Below, piece by piece: positions 7,157 through 14,654 of a stretch of DNA of 22,004 nt. The notes beneath the pieces are model-generated. The model saw only the letters and a list, made by a program, of their open reading frames with translations, ran no database searches and was not told the origin of the DNA. The DNA is from Solirubrobacterales bacterium. GTDB taxonomy: Bacteria > Actinomycetota > Thermoleophilia > Solirubrobacterales > Solirubrobacteraceae. The first letter of the stretch is position 1, and every line of letters begins with the position of its first letter. Where the stretch lies: assembly GCA_013695395.1 (NCBI GenBank), contig JACDAP010000182.1, positions 1 to 22,004 on the forward strand, written 5' to 3'. Made by a program: the position numbers and the translations under genes.

Positions 7157-8551
7157 AGCGCACGGGACCGGCGTCCCGGACAGCCAGGCGTGCTCCTGCT
7201 CCCCGAGTGGCGTGCTCGCGGGCTCCTCAGAGATGTACTCGCGGGCCAGGCCGTGCCACCGTGCGCCCGCCCGAAGCTCCCCGAACACCGCGAAGAGCAG
7301 CCCTTCCATGCGGCGGATGAGTAGCGCCTGCGGCGGCAGGGTCTGGCGGCGCATCTGGCCGAAGAAGTCCGAGCGCGGGCTCGAGCCCTGCTCGATCGTG
7401 ACCCGCACGTACTCGGGATCGAGCCGGCGGAAGCCGTCCTCGAAGTACCAGCCCGCGACGGCCAGCAGCTGGGCGAGGAGTCCGTCGCCGGTGAAGCGAT
7501 CCGGTTCGGGGAGGTACCCGAGGGAGCCCATCGAAGCCTTGACCGCGTCGGCGTCACCGGCCATCACCGCACGGGCCAGGCCCTTCTCCCCCTCCAGGTA
7601 GTCCGCCGCGACGTGCCGCATCAGGCCGAAGTCGAGAAAGACCACCTTGCCGTCGGGGGCGAGCAGCAGGTTGCCGGGGTGCGGGTCGCCCGCGGCGATC
7701 CGCTCGCGGGTCAGCAGGCCGAAGAAGAAGCGGAAGCAGATCTCCGCGAAGCGGTCGCGCTCGGCCTCGTCCAGCTGCTGCACCTCGCCGAAGGGCCGCC
7801 CCTCGACGAACTCGGTGACAAGCACCCGCCGCGTCGAGCGCACGGTGTCGACGGCGGGCACCCGGATGAACGGGTGGCCCCGGAACGCGCGCGCGACGGC
7901 CCGCTGGTGCTGCGCCTCGATCTCGTAGTCGAGCTCTTCACCGATCCGTTCGCGCAGCTCCCCGGCGACCGCCTTCGCGTCGAGCCCGGGGGCGATCCTC
8001 CGGACCAGCGGCAGCAGCAGGTTCATGTTGCGCAGGTCGGTCTCGACCGCCTCGGCGATCCCCGGGTACTGCACCTTCACCGCCACCTCGGCGCCCTCGT
8101 GCGTGGTCGCGCGGTAGACCTGGCCGATCGAGGCGGCGGCGATCGGGACCTCGTCGAAGTGAGCGAAGAGCTCTCCCAGGGACCCGCCGAGCTCGGACTC
8201 GATCAGCTTCCTCTGCTTGGCGAACGGCACGCGCGGCGCGTCGTCACGCAGCTCGGCGAGCTTGGCCTTGAACTGCTCGCGCTCCCCCTCGGGGATCAGC
8301 TCGAAGTCGATCGTGGAGAGGATCTGCCCGATCTTCATCGCGGCGCCCTTCATCTCCCCGAGGCGCGCCACGAGCTCGTTGGCGGTGGCCATCGCCCGCT
8401 CACCCTGCTTGGCGTCCGCCTTCGCGTCGGACCGGAACGTGTTGGCTGCGCGCATCCCCGCCCAGCGCGCGCCCTGCCCGGCGACCAAGCCACCGAAGCG
8501 GGCGGTCCGAGCGATCCGCGAGGTGGGGACGTCCTGCTCTCCGTCGGGCAC
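7148..8551 (-). CDS. ABC1/AarF/UbiB-family atypical kinase
   Basis: Member of the ABC1 (ADCK/UbiB) protein-kinase-like family, which in other organisms supports isoprenoid-quinone metabolism and acts as an ATPase. Family marks using the GTG 8551 start (467 residues): KIGQ at 73-76, the Ala-rich nucleotide loop AAAS at 138-141, Lys159 in VAVKVQYPG, DPHPGN at 289-294, and the metal-binding DFG at 307-309. The frame stays open to 8638, but that would overlap the divergent exonuclease start; the family N-terminus (PTSRIARTARFGGL) begins just after GTG 8551. No C-terminal membrane helix is evident. It lies 10 bp upstream of MaoC on the same strand, so they are likely co-transcribed. The substrate is unknown. 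Confidence 0.86.
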   Translation of the reverse strand: MPDGEQDVPTSRIARTARFGGLVAGQGARWAGMRAANTFRSDAKADAKQGERAMATANELVARLGEMKGAAMKIGQILSTIDFELIPEGEREQFKAKLAELRDDAPRVPFAKQRKLIESELGGSLGELFAHFDEVPIAAASIGQVYRATTHEGAEVAVKVQYPGIAEAVETDLRNMNLLLPLVRRIAPGLDAKAVAGELRERIGEELDYEIEAQHQRAVARAFRGHPFIRVPAVDTVRSTRRVLVTEFVEGRPFGEVQQLDEAERDRFAEICFRFFFGLLTRERIAAGDPHPGNLLLAPDGKVVFLDFGLMRHVAADYLEGEKGLARAVMAGDADAVKASMGSLGYLPEPDRFTGDGLLAQLLAVAGWYFEDGFRRLDPEYVRVTIEQGSSPRSDFFGQMRRQTLPPQALLIRRMEGLLFAVFGELRAGARWHGLAREYISEEPASTPLGEQEHAWLSGTPVPCAAT

Positions 8552-8625
8552 ACCGTCGATACGAGGCTGGGCGCCGTGCCGCTCACCCGGCAAGATGCGG
8601 GGATGCCCCGACCGCGCACCCACCC

Positions 8626-9516
8626 GTGCCCGTGACACCCGCGCCGCTGCTTGCGGTCGACACGCCTTCGCTGCTCTACCGCGCGTTCTTCGCCCTGCCC
8701 GACTCGATCACCGACAGCGAGGACCGCCCGGTCAACGCGCTGCTCGGGACGGCGAACCTGCTCCTCCAGGCGGTCAGCACCCACCGCCCCCGCGCGGTCG
8801 TGCTCTGCTTCGGCGCCGAGGCGGCCACCTACCGGACCGACCTGTTCGCGGGCTACCACGCCGACCGCCCGCCGATGCCGGAGGACCTGCGCCACCAGTG
8901 GAACCAGGCCCGCGACTTCTTCGCCGCCTTCGGCTGGAGCCACCTCGACGCGGGGGAGCTCGAGGCCGATGACCTGCTCGGCACGCTGGCGACGCTCGAG
9001 CGCGAGGCGGGCGGCCGCGCGCTGCTCTTCACCGGGGACCGCGACATGTATCAGTGCGTCGACGAGCAGGTCCAGGTGCTCTGGCCCGCCGGGAAGGGCG
9101 CGCCGGAGGTGATCGACGCAGACGGGGTTCGCGACCGCTACGGCATCGAGCCGGCTCAGGTCCCGGCCTTCATCGCGCTGCGCGGGGACCCGTCGGACGG
9201 GATCCCGGGCGCGAAGGGCATCGGGGAGAAGGGCGGCGCGCAACTCCTACGCGACCACGGTGACCTCGAGGCGCTCATCGCCCTCGCCGCCGACCCGGCG
9301 GCGGTCACCCGGAAGCTGCTGCGGCCGAAGGTCGCCGAGACGCTCCGCACCCAGGCCGACGAGCTCCGCGCCTTCCTCGACATGGCGACGCTCCACCACC
9401 TCAACGTCGAACGCCCCGCCGACGCGCCCACGGCCTACGCCGCCGCGGCGCAGGCCGCGCGTGGGAAGGGCATGCGCCGCCTGGCCGAGCGGCTGGAGAG
9501 CGCCGCGCAAGGCTGA
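8626..9516 (+). CDS. Stand-alone 5'-3' exonuclease / flap endonuclease (PolA N-terminal type)
   Basis: Metal-dependent 5' nuclease of 296 residues, equivalent to the N-terminal domain of DNA polymerase I and expected to remove RNA primers and flaps. Its numbering matches E. coli PolA closely: Asp12 in AVDTPSLLYRAFF, Glu113, Asp115 and Asp116 in ELEADD, Asp138 and Asp140 in TGDRD, and the helix-hairpin-helix region GDPSDGIPGAKGIGEKGG. The residue equivalent to PolA Asp63 (VFDA) is Gly63 here (CFGAEAATYR), so one conserved acid is missing. There is no polymerase domain. GTG at 8626 or 8632 can start it; no Shine-Dalgarno is visible. It is divergent from the ABC1 kinase gene. Confidence 0.9.
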   Translation: MPVTPAPLLAVDTPSLLYRAFFALPDSITDSEDRPVNALLGTANLLLQAVSTHRPRAVVLCFGAEAATYRTDLFAGYHADRPPMPEDLRHQWNQARDFFAAFGWSHLDAGELEADDLLGTLATLEREAGGRALLFTGDRDMYQCVDEQVQVLWPAGKGAPEVIDADGVRDRYGIEPAQVPAFIALRGDPSDGIPGAKGIGEKGGAQLLRDHGDLEALIALAADPAAVTRKLLRPKVAETLRTQADELRAFLDMATLHHLNVERPADAPTAYAAAAQAARGKGMRRLAERLESAAQG

Positions 9517-9541
9517 GGGCGCCGCGTCGAGTCGTCGGAAG

Positions 9542-9558
9542 TTCCCGGATACCGGGAA
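9542..9558. promoter_or_regulatory. Perfect 7-bp palindrome in front of the GH2 gene
   Basis: TTCCCGG-ATA-CCGGGAA lies 25 bp after the exonuclease stop and about 73 bp before the GH2 start. Without a T-tract it looks more like an operator than a terminator. It sits in the 115-bp intergenic region, where nothing else stands out. Confidence 0.4.
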
Positions 9559-9631
9559 GAATCGATCACTCGACGCGAGCGTGCCCGGGGCCCGGCGAGA
9601 TTCGGCGCCGACTTCGCCACACTGTGGGCTC

Positions 9632-11644
9632 GTGCTCTGCCGCGTCCGCAGCCTGCTCCTCGCGGCGATGCTGGTCATCGTCGGCGCCCTGTCCGCGGCC
9701 ACCCCTGCCCTCGCACAGGAGCCCGTGCCGCGCGCCGTGCCGCTCGCCAACGGCTGGGAGTTCCACCCCGACGACGCCGACCGGGGCCTGGCCGGAGCCT
9801 GGGGACGCACCCCGCCGAGCTCCGGTTGGAAGGGCGTCGAGGTCCCCCACGTCCTCGACGGCACCCCCGACAAGGCGGAGTTCGGCGGGACGGTCGGCTG
9901 GTACCGCCTGGCCTTCACCGCCCCCGCGACGGACGACTTCGACTGGGCGATCCGCTTCGAGCAGGTGCGCCGCAGCGCCCGGGTCTGGCTGAACGGCCGC
10001 GAGGTCGGCCACCACGACGACCCCTACGTCCCCTTCACCCTGGTGGCCCGCGGGCTGCGCAAGGGCGAGCGCAACGAGCTGATCGTGCGGGTCGATCACC
10101 GCAAGGAGAAGCAGCCCCGAGAGGGCTGGTGGAACTGGGGCGGGATCATCCGGCCCGTCTCGCTGGTCCCGCTCGGACCGCTCCGGCTCCAGGACCCGGG
10201 GCTCATGCCCGAGGTCACCTGCGCGCCCGGCGGCGAGGACTGCCGCGCCGAGGTGCTCGTCCGCGGCACCGTCGAGAACCGCTCGGACAGGCCGCTCACC
10301 CCCCGGGTCCGCGTTCGGCTCGTCCCGCCCGGCGGCGGCGCCCCGACCGAGCAGACCGAGGAGGTCCGCCCGCTCATGCCCGGCGAGAGCGCCCGGGTCT
10401 CCTTCCGCGTGAAGGTCCAGGCGCCGGAGCTGTGGTCCCCCGACCGGCCCGACCTCTACGCGGCGACCATCACCACCGTGGCCGGGGACACGCCCGCCCA
10501 GACCGACCGCCGGCGGATCGGCCTGCGCGGCGTCGGGGTCCGCAACGGCCTGCTCGAGCTGAACGGGCGCCAGCTCGACGTGCGCGGCGCCTCCATCCAG
10601 GAGGACCTCCCCGGGCGCGGCCCGGCCCTCCGCGACCAGGACATCAAGCAGATCGTCGACGACCTGAAGGCGGTGGGCGCGAACGTCACCCGCGCCCACT
10701 ACCTCCTCAACCCGAAGCTTCTCGACGCGCTCGACGCGGCCGGGATCATGGTCTGGAGCCAGGCGCCGATCTACCATCGCGACCGGCTGCTGGAGACCGC
10801 CGCCCAACGCGAGACGGCCCTCGCGACCGTCCGCGACACGGTCCTCGAGGCCCGGTCGCACCCCAGCGTCATCACGCACTCGGTGGCCAACGAACTCTCC
10901 GCGCTCCCGGACCGCAAGCGCGGCACCCGGCTGTTCCTGGACGCCGCGGTCGAGGAGGTCCGCCGCCTTGATCCGACCCTCCCCGTCTCGGTCGACCTGC
11001 TGAGCTACCCGGGCTTCCCCGCTGCCGACGCCTACCGGCAGTACGACCTGCTCGGCATCAACTCCTACTTCGGCTGGTACCCCGGCAAGAAGAACCACTC
11101 GACCGCGAAGCTGAGCGACCTCGGGCCGTACCTGGACCGGATGCGGCGGCTCTACCCGACCCAGGCGATGGTCGTGACCGAGTTCGGGGCGGAGTCGACC
11201 TTCGACGGTCCGAAGGAGGAGAAGGAGACCTACGCGTTCCAGACCGACTACGTGAAGAGGATCCTCGACATCGTCGCCGACCGGCCCTTCGTCGGCGGCG
11301 CGATCTACTGGACCGTGCGTGAGTTCGCCGTGAAGCCCGACTGGGACGGCGGGGCCAAGCGCGACGTCCCACGCGACGCGATCCACAACAAGGCGCTGCT
11401 CACCTACGACGGCCGGAAGAAGCCCGCCTGGGCGGTGGCCGAGCGCGACTTCACCTCGACGCCGCTGTACCGCACGGTCCCGGCCGCGACGGGACTCGGC
11501 CTTCCCGACGGACGTGGTGGGGGCGGCGGCGGCGGGCTGCTCGTCGTTGTGGTCGCGCTCGTGGTCGGCCTGCTGCTGGTCGACGTCTGGGCCTTCGCGG
11601 GGCTGCTGCGCGACCGGCGCGAGGCCGCCGGCGTCGAGTCCTAG
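9632..11644 (+). CDS. Secreted, membrane-anchored glycoside hydrolase family 2 protein
   Basis: Glycosidase of the beta-galactosidase/beta-glucuronidase/beta-mannosidase clan, 670 residues. Order: signal peptide (about 1-30, ending near PALAQE), GH2 sugar-binding jelly roll (about 40-185, with WLNGREVGHHDDPYVPF), Ig-like domain (about 195-315), TIM barrel (about 325-610), a Gly-rich linker, one C-terminal membrane helix (LLVVVVALVVGLLLVDVWAF) and a short basic tail. The acid/base is Glu421 in SVANELS and the nucleophile Glu517 in VVTEFGAES. The C-terminal helix should hold the enzyme on the outer face of the membrane. Substrate cannot be assigned; NWGGIIRPV resembles glucuronidase-like members. 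GTG 9632 gives a proper signal peptide; the sequence 8 nt upstream (CACACT) is a weak -10. Confidence 0.87.
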   Translation: MLCRVRSLLLAAMLVIVGALSAATPALAQEPVPRAVPLANGWEFHPDDADRGLAGAWGRTPPSSGWKGVEVPHVLDGTPDKAEFGGTVGWYRLAFTAPATDDFDWAIRFEQVRRSARVWLNGREVGHHDDPYVPFTLVARGLRKGERNELIVRVDHRKEKQPREGWWNWGGIIRPVSLVPLGPLRLQDPGLMPEVTCAPGGEDCRAEVLVRGTVENRSDRPLTPRVRVRLVPPGGGAPTEQTEEVRPLMPGESARVSFRVKVQAPELWSPDRPDLYAATITTVAGDTPAQTDRRRIGLRGVGVRNGLLELNGRQLDVRGASIQEDLPGRGPALRDQDIKQIVDDLKAVGANVTRAHYLLNPKLLDALDAAGIMVWSQAPIYHRDRLLETAAQRETALATVRDTVLEARSHPSVITHSVANELSALPDRKRGTRLFLDAAVEEVRRLDPTLPVSVDLLSYPGFPAADAYRQYDLLGINSYFGWYPGKKNHSTAKLSDLGPYLDRMRRLYPTQAMVVTEFGAESTFDGPKEEKETYAFQTDYVKRILDIVADRPFVGGAIYWTVREFAVKPDWDGGAKRDVPRDAIHNKALLTYDGRKKPAWAVAERDFTSTPLYRTVPAATGLGLPDGRGGGGGGGLLVVVVALVVGLLLVDVWAFAGLLRDRREAAGVES

Positions 11645-11648
11645 CCAG

Positions 11649-11915
11649 CTAGCTGCCGTTGCGCTCCCGGTGCTTGCACCCCGGCCAGCAGCAGGGGCGG
11701 CGCATGCCCTCCTCGAGCTCCTCCCGGGTCCGGCGGATGCGGCGCTCCCGGGTCTTCTGCTGCTTGGCGTCCTCCACCCAGCAGATGAACTCGTTGCGCG
11801 CCAGGGGCGTGATGTCGTGCCAGGCCTCGAGCGCCGTGACGCTGACGCTCAGCCCTTCACGGAGGTCGTCGGGAAGCTCGTGGACCACCCCACCCGGCAG
11901 CTGCTGCGTGCTCAT
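11649..11915 (-). CDS. Small YdeI/OmdA-family protein with a Cys-rich tail
   Basis: 88-residue protein whose core (LPDDLREGL...LARNEFICWVEDAKQQKTRERRIRRTREEL) matches the YdeI/OmpD-associated (OmdA, bacteriocin-protection) C-terminal module. Family function is poorly known; YdeI has been linked to polymyxin/bacteriocin resistance in enterobacteria, which need not apply here. The C-terminus carries Cys75, Cys76, Cys80 and His82 in RRPCCWPGCKHR, a plausible metal-binding knuckle. The ATG at 11915 has TACCGT 6 nt upstream. It follows YchF on the same strand by 32 bp, and its stop lies 4 bp from the convergent GH2 stop. Confidence 0.75.
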   Translation of the reverse strand: MSTQQLPGGVVHELPDDLREGLSVSVTALEAWHDITPLARNEFICWVEDAKQQKTRERRIRRTREELEEGMRRPCCWPGCKHRERNGS

Positions 11916-11921
11916 GAGCGG

Positions 11922-11927
11922 ACGGTA
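11922..11927 (-). promoter_or_regulatory. -10 box for the YdeI-like gene
   Basis: TACCGT on minus, 6 nt before the ATG; leaderless-type spacing. Confidence 0.35.
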
Positions 11928-11947
11928 CCGCGCCAGAAGGCCCGCGG

Positions 11948-13024
11948 CTACGGGGTGAACTTCACCGTGATCACGTCGCCGTCCTGCATCACGTAGTCGC
12001 GGCCCTCCAGGCGGAGGGTGCCGACCTCGCGGGCCTGCGAATAGCCGCCGGCCTCGATCAGCTTCTCGTAGGGGATCACCTCGGCGCGGACGAAGCCCCG
12101 CTGGATGTCCGAGTGAATCTCCCCCGCGGCGTGCCAGGCGGTGAGCCCCCGGCGCAGGTGCCAGGACTGGGCGCGCTTGCCCGAGCCGACGGTGAAGAAC
12201 GCGATCTGGTCGAGCAGCGAGAACGCCCCGCGGACGACGCGCTGGAGCCCGGACTCGCCGACGCCGAGCTCGGCGCGCATCTCCGCGGCCTCCTCGTCGT
12301 CCATCTCCCGCAGCTCCGCCTCGATGCGGCTGGAGACCGCGACGACGCCGGCGCCGATCGCCTCCGCGTGGGCGGCGACCTCCGCTGGGACCTCGTCGGA
12401 GCCCTCGTCCACGTTGGCCACGAAAAGGACCGGCTTGGCGGTGATCAGGTGGACCGACTGGCTCTTCTCCATCTCGTCCGGCATCGGGATCCCGCGTGCG
12501 GGGCGACCGGAGAGGAGCTCCTCGCGCACCTGCTCGAGCCAGCCCTGCTCGGCCACCGCGGAGCGTTCCCCGCCGCGGGCCGCGCGGACGACGCGATCCA
12601 AGCGCTTCTCGACCTGTTCGAGGTCCGCGAAGACGAGCTCGGTCTCGATCGTCTCGATGTCCCGCGCCGGGTCGACGGAGCCCTCGGAGTGCAGGATGTT
12701 CTCGTCGTGGTGGGCGCGGACGACGTGGAGGATCGCGTCGGTCTCGCGGATGTTCCCGAGGAACTGGTTGCCGAGCCCCTCGCCCTCGCTGGCACCCTTC
12801 ACGAGCCCCGCGATGTCGTGGAAGGAGATCGAGTCCGCGACGATGTCGCTCGCGCCGATCACGGTGGAGACCTCGGTGAGCCGCTCGTCCTCGACCGGCA
12901 CGATCGCGATGTTCGGCTCGATCGTGGTGAACGGGTAGTTGGCTGCCTCCGCCCCCGCCCGGGTCAGCGCGTTGAAGAGCGAGGACTTGCCCGCGTTGGG
13001 CATTCCGACGATTCCGACCTTCAT
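11948..13024 (-). CDS. ychF: Redox-responsive ATPase/GTPase YchF (OLA1 family)
   Basis: Obg-related P-loop NTPase that binds ribosomes and, unlike most of its class, prefers ATP. The 358 residues show the P-loop GMPNAGKS at 7-14, a G3 motif DIAG at 70-73, and NVDE at 204-207, the altered G4 (NxxE instead of NKxD) that marks ATP preference. A coiled central region follows, then the C-terminal TGS domain with QSWHLRRGLTAWHAAGEIHSD-type sequence ending in VITVKFTP. The ATG at 13024 overlaps the TGA of the upstream PAP2 gene as ATGA, so translation is probably coupled. Confidence 0.96.
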   Translation of the reverse strand: MKVGIVGMPNAGKSSLFNALTRAGAEAANYPFTTIEPNIAIVPVEDERLTEVSTVIGASDIVADSISFHDIAGLVKGASEGEGLGNQFLGNIRETDAILHVVRAHHDENILHSEGSVDPARDIETIETELVFADLEQVEKRLDRVVRAARGGERSAVAEQGWLEQVREELLSGRPARGIPMPDEMEKSQSVHLITAKPVLFVANVDEGSDEVPAEVAAHAEAIGAGVVAVSSRIEAELREMDDEEAAEMRAELGVGESGLQRVVRGAFSLLDQIAFFTVGSGKRAQSWHLRRGLTAWHAAGEIHSDIQRGFVRAEVIPYEKLIEAGGYSQAREVGTLRLEGRDYVMQDGDVITVKFTP

Positions 13025-13596
13025 CGCGCGAGGCTCCCCATGATCGTTCCGAACGTGGCCCCGGCGACGATGTCGGTGGGGTAGTGGACGCCGAGGTAGA
13101 CCCGCGAGAGCGCCATCGTGCCGGCGACCGCGTAGAGCGGACCCGTCGGCAGGAGCGGCGCGTAGGCCCGGGCGGCGGCGAAGCTCGAGGTCGCGTGCGC
13201 GCTCGGGAAGCTCAGCGCGGTCGGCGTCTTGATCAGCTGGGGGAGGTCCTCGAAGACGGGACGCTTGCGGCGGAACACGTTCTTCAGGCCGAAGTTCGCG
13301 AGGTAGGCGCACCCCACACCGATCGCCGCCCTGCGCCACTGCGCACGGCGCGGCTCGTCGACCGCGGTGCCGACCGCGCCGACCGCCAGCCAGAGCCCGG
13401 CGTGCTCCCCGAGCGAGGAGAAGCGCGAGACGACGGCGACGACCTGCGGCGGGCGCGCGGTGCGCCGGATCGCCCGGTAGACGGCGAGGTCGGTGCGTGC
13501 GACCGCCCGGGCGAACGGACCGCCGCGGAGCAGGAAGCGCAGCGTGGTGCGCGCTCCGGAATCCCGGGGTGGCGCGCTGGAGGGATCGGCGGGCAT
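13021..13596 (-). CDS. PAP2-family membrane phosphatase
   Basis: Type 2 phosphatidic-acid phosphatase superfamily protein of 191 residues, likely an integral membrane lipid phosphatase (phosphatidate, phosphatidylglycerol phosphate or undecaprenyl pyrophosphate). All three motifs are present: Lys105-x6-Arg112-Pro113 (KNVFRRKRP), PSAH at 131-134 (usual PSGH) with the general-acid His134, and Ser164-Arg165...His171...Asp175 with the nucleophile His171. Several hydrophobic segments surround them. The ATG at 13596 is favoured over upstream starts (13629, 13692) because TATCGT lies 8 nt before it and the longer forms would run towards or into the divergent lipid kinase start. First gene of a pair with ychF (4-bp overlap). 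Confidence 0.88.
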   Translation of the reverse strand: MPADPSSAPPRDSGARTTLRFLLRGGPFARAVARTDLAVYRAIRRTARPPQVVAVVSRFSSLGEHAGLWLAVGAVGTAVDEPRRAQWRRAAIGVGCAYLANFGLKNVFRRKRPVFEDLPQLIKTPTALSFPSAHATSSFAAARAYAPLLPTGPLYAVAGTMALSRVYLGVHYPTDIVAGATFGTIMGSLAR

Positions 13597-13604
13597 GGCG
13601 CGCC

Positions 13605-13610
13605 ACGATA
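13605..13610 (-). promoter_or_regulatory. -10 box for the PAP2-ychF pair
   Basis: TATCGT on minus, 8 nt before the chosen ATG of the PAP2 gene; it helps decide that start. Confidence 0.45.
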
Positions 13611-13647
13611 GGCCCCCACCACGAACCATCCACCCCGGAGCGGTCCT

Positions 13648-13652
13648 GGAGG
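13648..13652 (+). promoter_or_regulatory. Shine-Dalgarno site of the lipid kinase
   Basis: GGAGG, 10 nt before ATG 13663. It is one of the few clear Shine-Dalgarno sites in this window and decides the start. Confidence 0.6.
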
Positions 13653-13662
13653 CTGTCGGGGC

Positions 13663-14637
13663 ATGTTCCCGCCTGGTAGGGGTAGGACCCACGCCGTGCT
13701 CCGCTCAGTGTGGGATCAGCTCTGCTCCGTCTGGCGCGACCTCCTCGGCCGGACGCCCCTGCGTTCACACGACGAGGAGACCCCGATCGCCGCTGGCCTC
13801 CACATCGCCCTCGTGTTCAACGGTGGCTCAGGCGGCTCCCCCGCCGCGCGCGAGCTGACCGAGGCGCTCGAGGCCTACGGGGCGAAGGTCGCCACCCACC
13901 CGTTCGACGAGCTCGAGCAGATCGATCTCGGCCGCGCCCAGCGCATCGTCGTGGCGGCCGGCGACGGCGGCGTGGGCCCATGTGCCGAGCTGGCCGAACG
14001 GGCCGGGATCCCGCTTGCACTCATTCCCAGCGGGACGGCGAACGACTTCGCGGGCTTCCTCGAAGTGCCCGACGACCGCGAGGCCGCCGTCCGCCTGGCC
14101 GTCGACCCCGAGGCGCACACGCGCACCGTCGACCTCTGCCGCGCCGGGGACAGACCGTTCCTCAACGCGGCGGCCTGCGGAATGTCGGTGGCCGCCTCGG
14201 AGAACGCGACCCCGCTCAAGGAGACGCTCGGCGCGACGGCCTACGCGGTCGGCGCGATCCAGGCCTCGGTCTCCGAGGAGGCCTGCACGTACCGAGTGGT
14301 CGTCGACGGCGAGACGGTCTTCGACGGCCCCGCCTGGCAGGTCATCGTCTCCGGGACGGGCGCATTCGGCGCCGGCTCCCGGATCGAGCCCGCCTCGGAG
14401 GACGACGGCCAGCTCGACGTCACCGTGCTCGACGACGGACCCCGGTCGGCGCTTCCGCTGCGCGCCTGGGGCCTCAAGCGGGGCGGCCTGACCGAGCAGG
14501 ACGGCGTCTTGAGCTTCCGCGGGCGCACGGTCGACGTGCACGGTGCCGAGCGATGGAACGTGGACGGCGAGCAGGTCGACGAGGAGAGCCCGTGCGCCTT
14601 CACCCTCGACGGGCGGATCGACGTCGTCGCGCCCTAG
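13663..14637 (+). CDS. Diacylglycerol-kinase-family lipid kinase (YegS/DagK-like)
   Basis: Soluble lipid kinase of 324 residues, expected to phosphorylate diacylglycerol or a related lipid at the inner membrane face. The N-terminal nucleotide domain contains VFNGGSGG (51-58), AGDGG at 99-103 in place of the usual GGDGT, and IPSGTANDFA at 121-130. The C-terminal beta-sandwich includes the conserved GTGAFGAGSRIEPASEDDGQLDVTV-type block and ends in VDGE. The GGDGT deviation (first Gly to Ala, Thr to Gly) may affect ATP binding but the core GDG is kept. It is divergent from a PAP2 phosphatase, so a kinase and a phosphatase acting on similar lipids share one 66-bp control region. Confidence 0.85.
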   Translation: MFPPGRGRTHAVLRSVWDQLCSVWRDLLGRTPLRSHDEETPIAAGLHIALVFNGGSGGSPAARELTEALEAYGAKVATHPFDELEQIDLGRAQRIVVAAGDGGVGPCAELAERAGIPLALIPSGTANDFAGFLEVPDDREAAVRLAVDPEAHTRTVDLCRAGDRPFLNAAACGMSVAASENATPLKETLGATAYAVGAIQASVSEEACTYRVVVDGETVFDGPAWQVIVSGTGAFGAGSRIEPASEDDGQLDVTVLDDGPRSALPLRAWGLKRGGLTEQDGVLSFRGRTVDVHGAERWNVDGEQVDEESPCAFTLDGRIDVVAP

Positions 14638-14641
14638 GTGC

Positions 14642-14654
14642 GAGCGGGCCGCTC
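14642..14654. terminator. Palindrome between convergent genes
   Basis: GAGCGG-G-CCGCTC is a perfect inverted repeat between the lipid kinase stop (14637) and the MYG1 stop (14653). There is no T-tract; the terminator role is uncertain. Confidence 0.3.

Noticed and set aside
9566..11386. 606-codon minus-strand frame opposite the GH2 gene
   Set aside because: No recognisable motif, and the GH2 catalytic residues are on plus.
13025..13768. N-terminal extension of ychF through the PAP2 region
   Set aside because: YchF starts with its P-loop at residue 7 from ATG 13024; the extension is another frame of the PAP2 gene.
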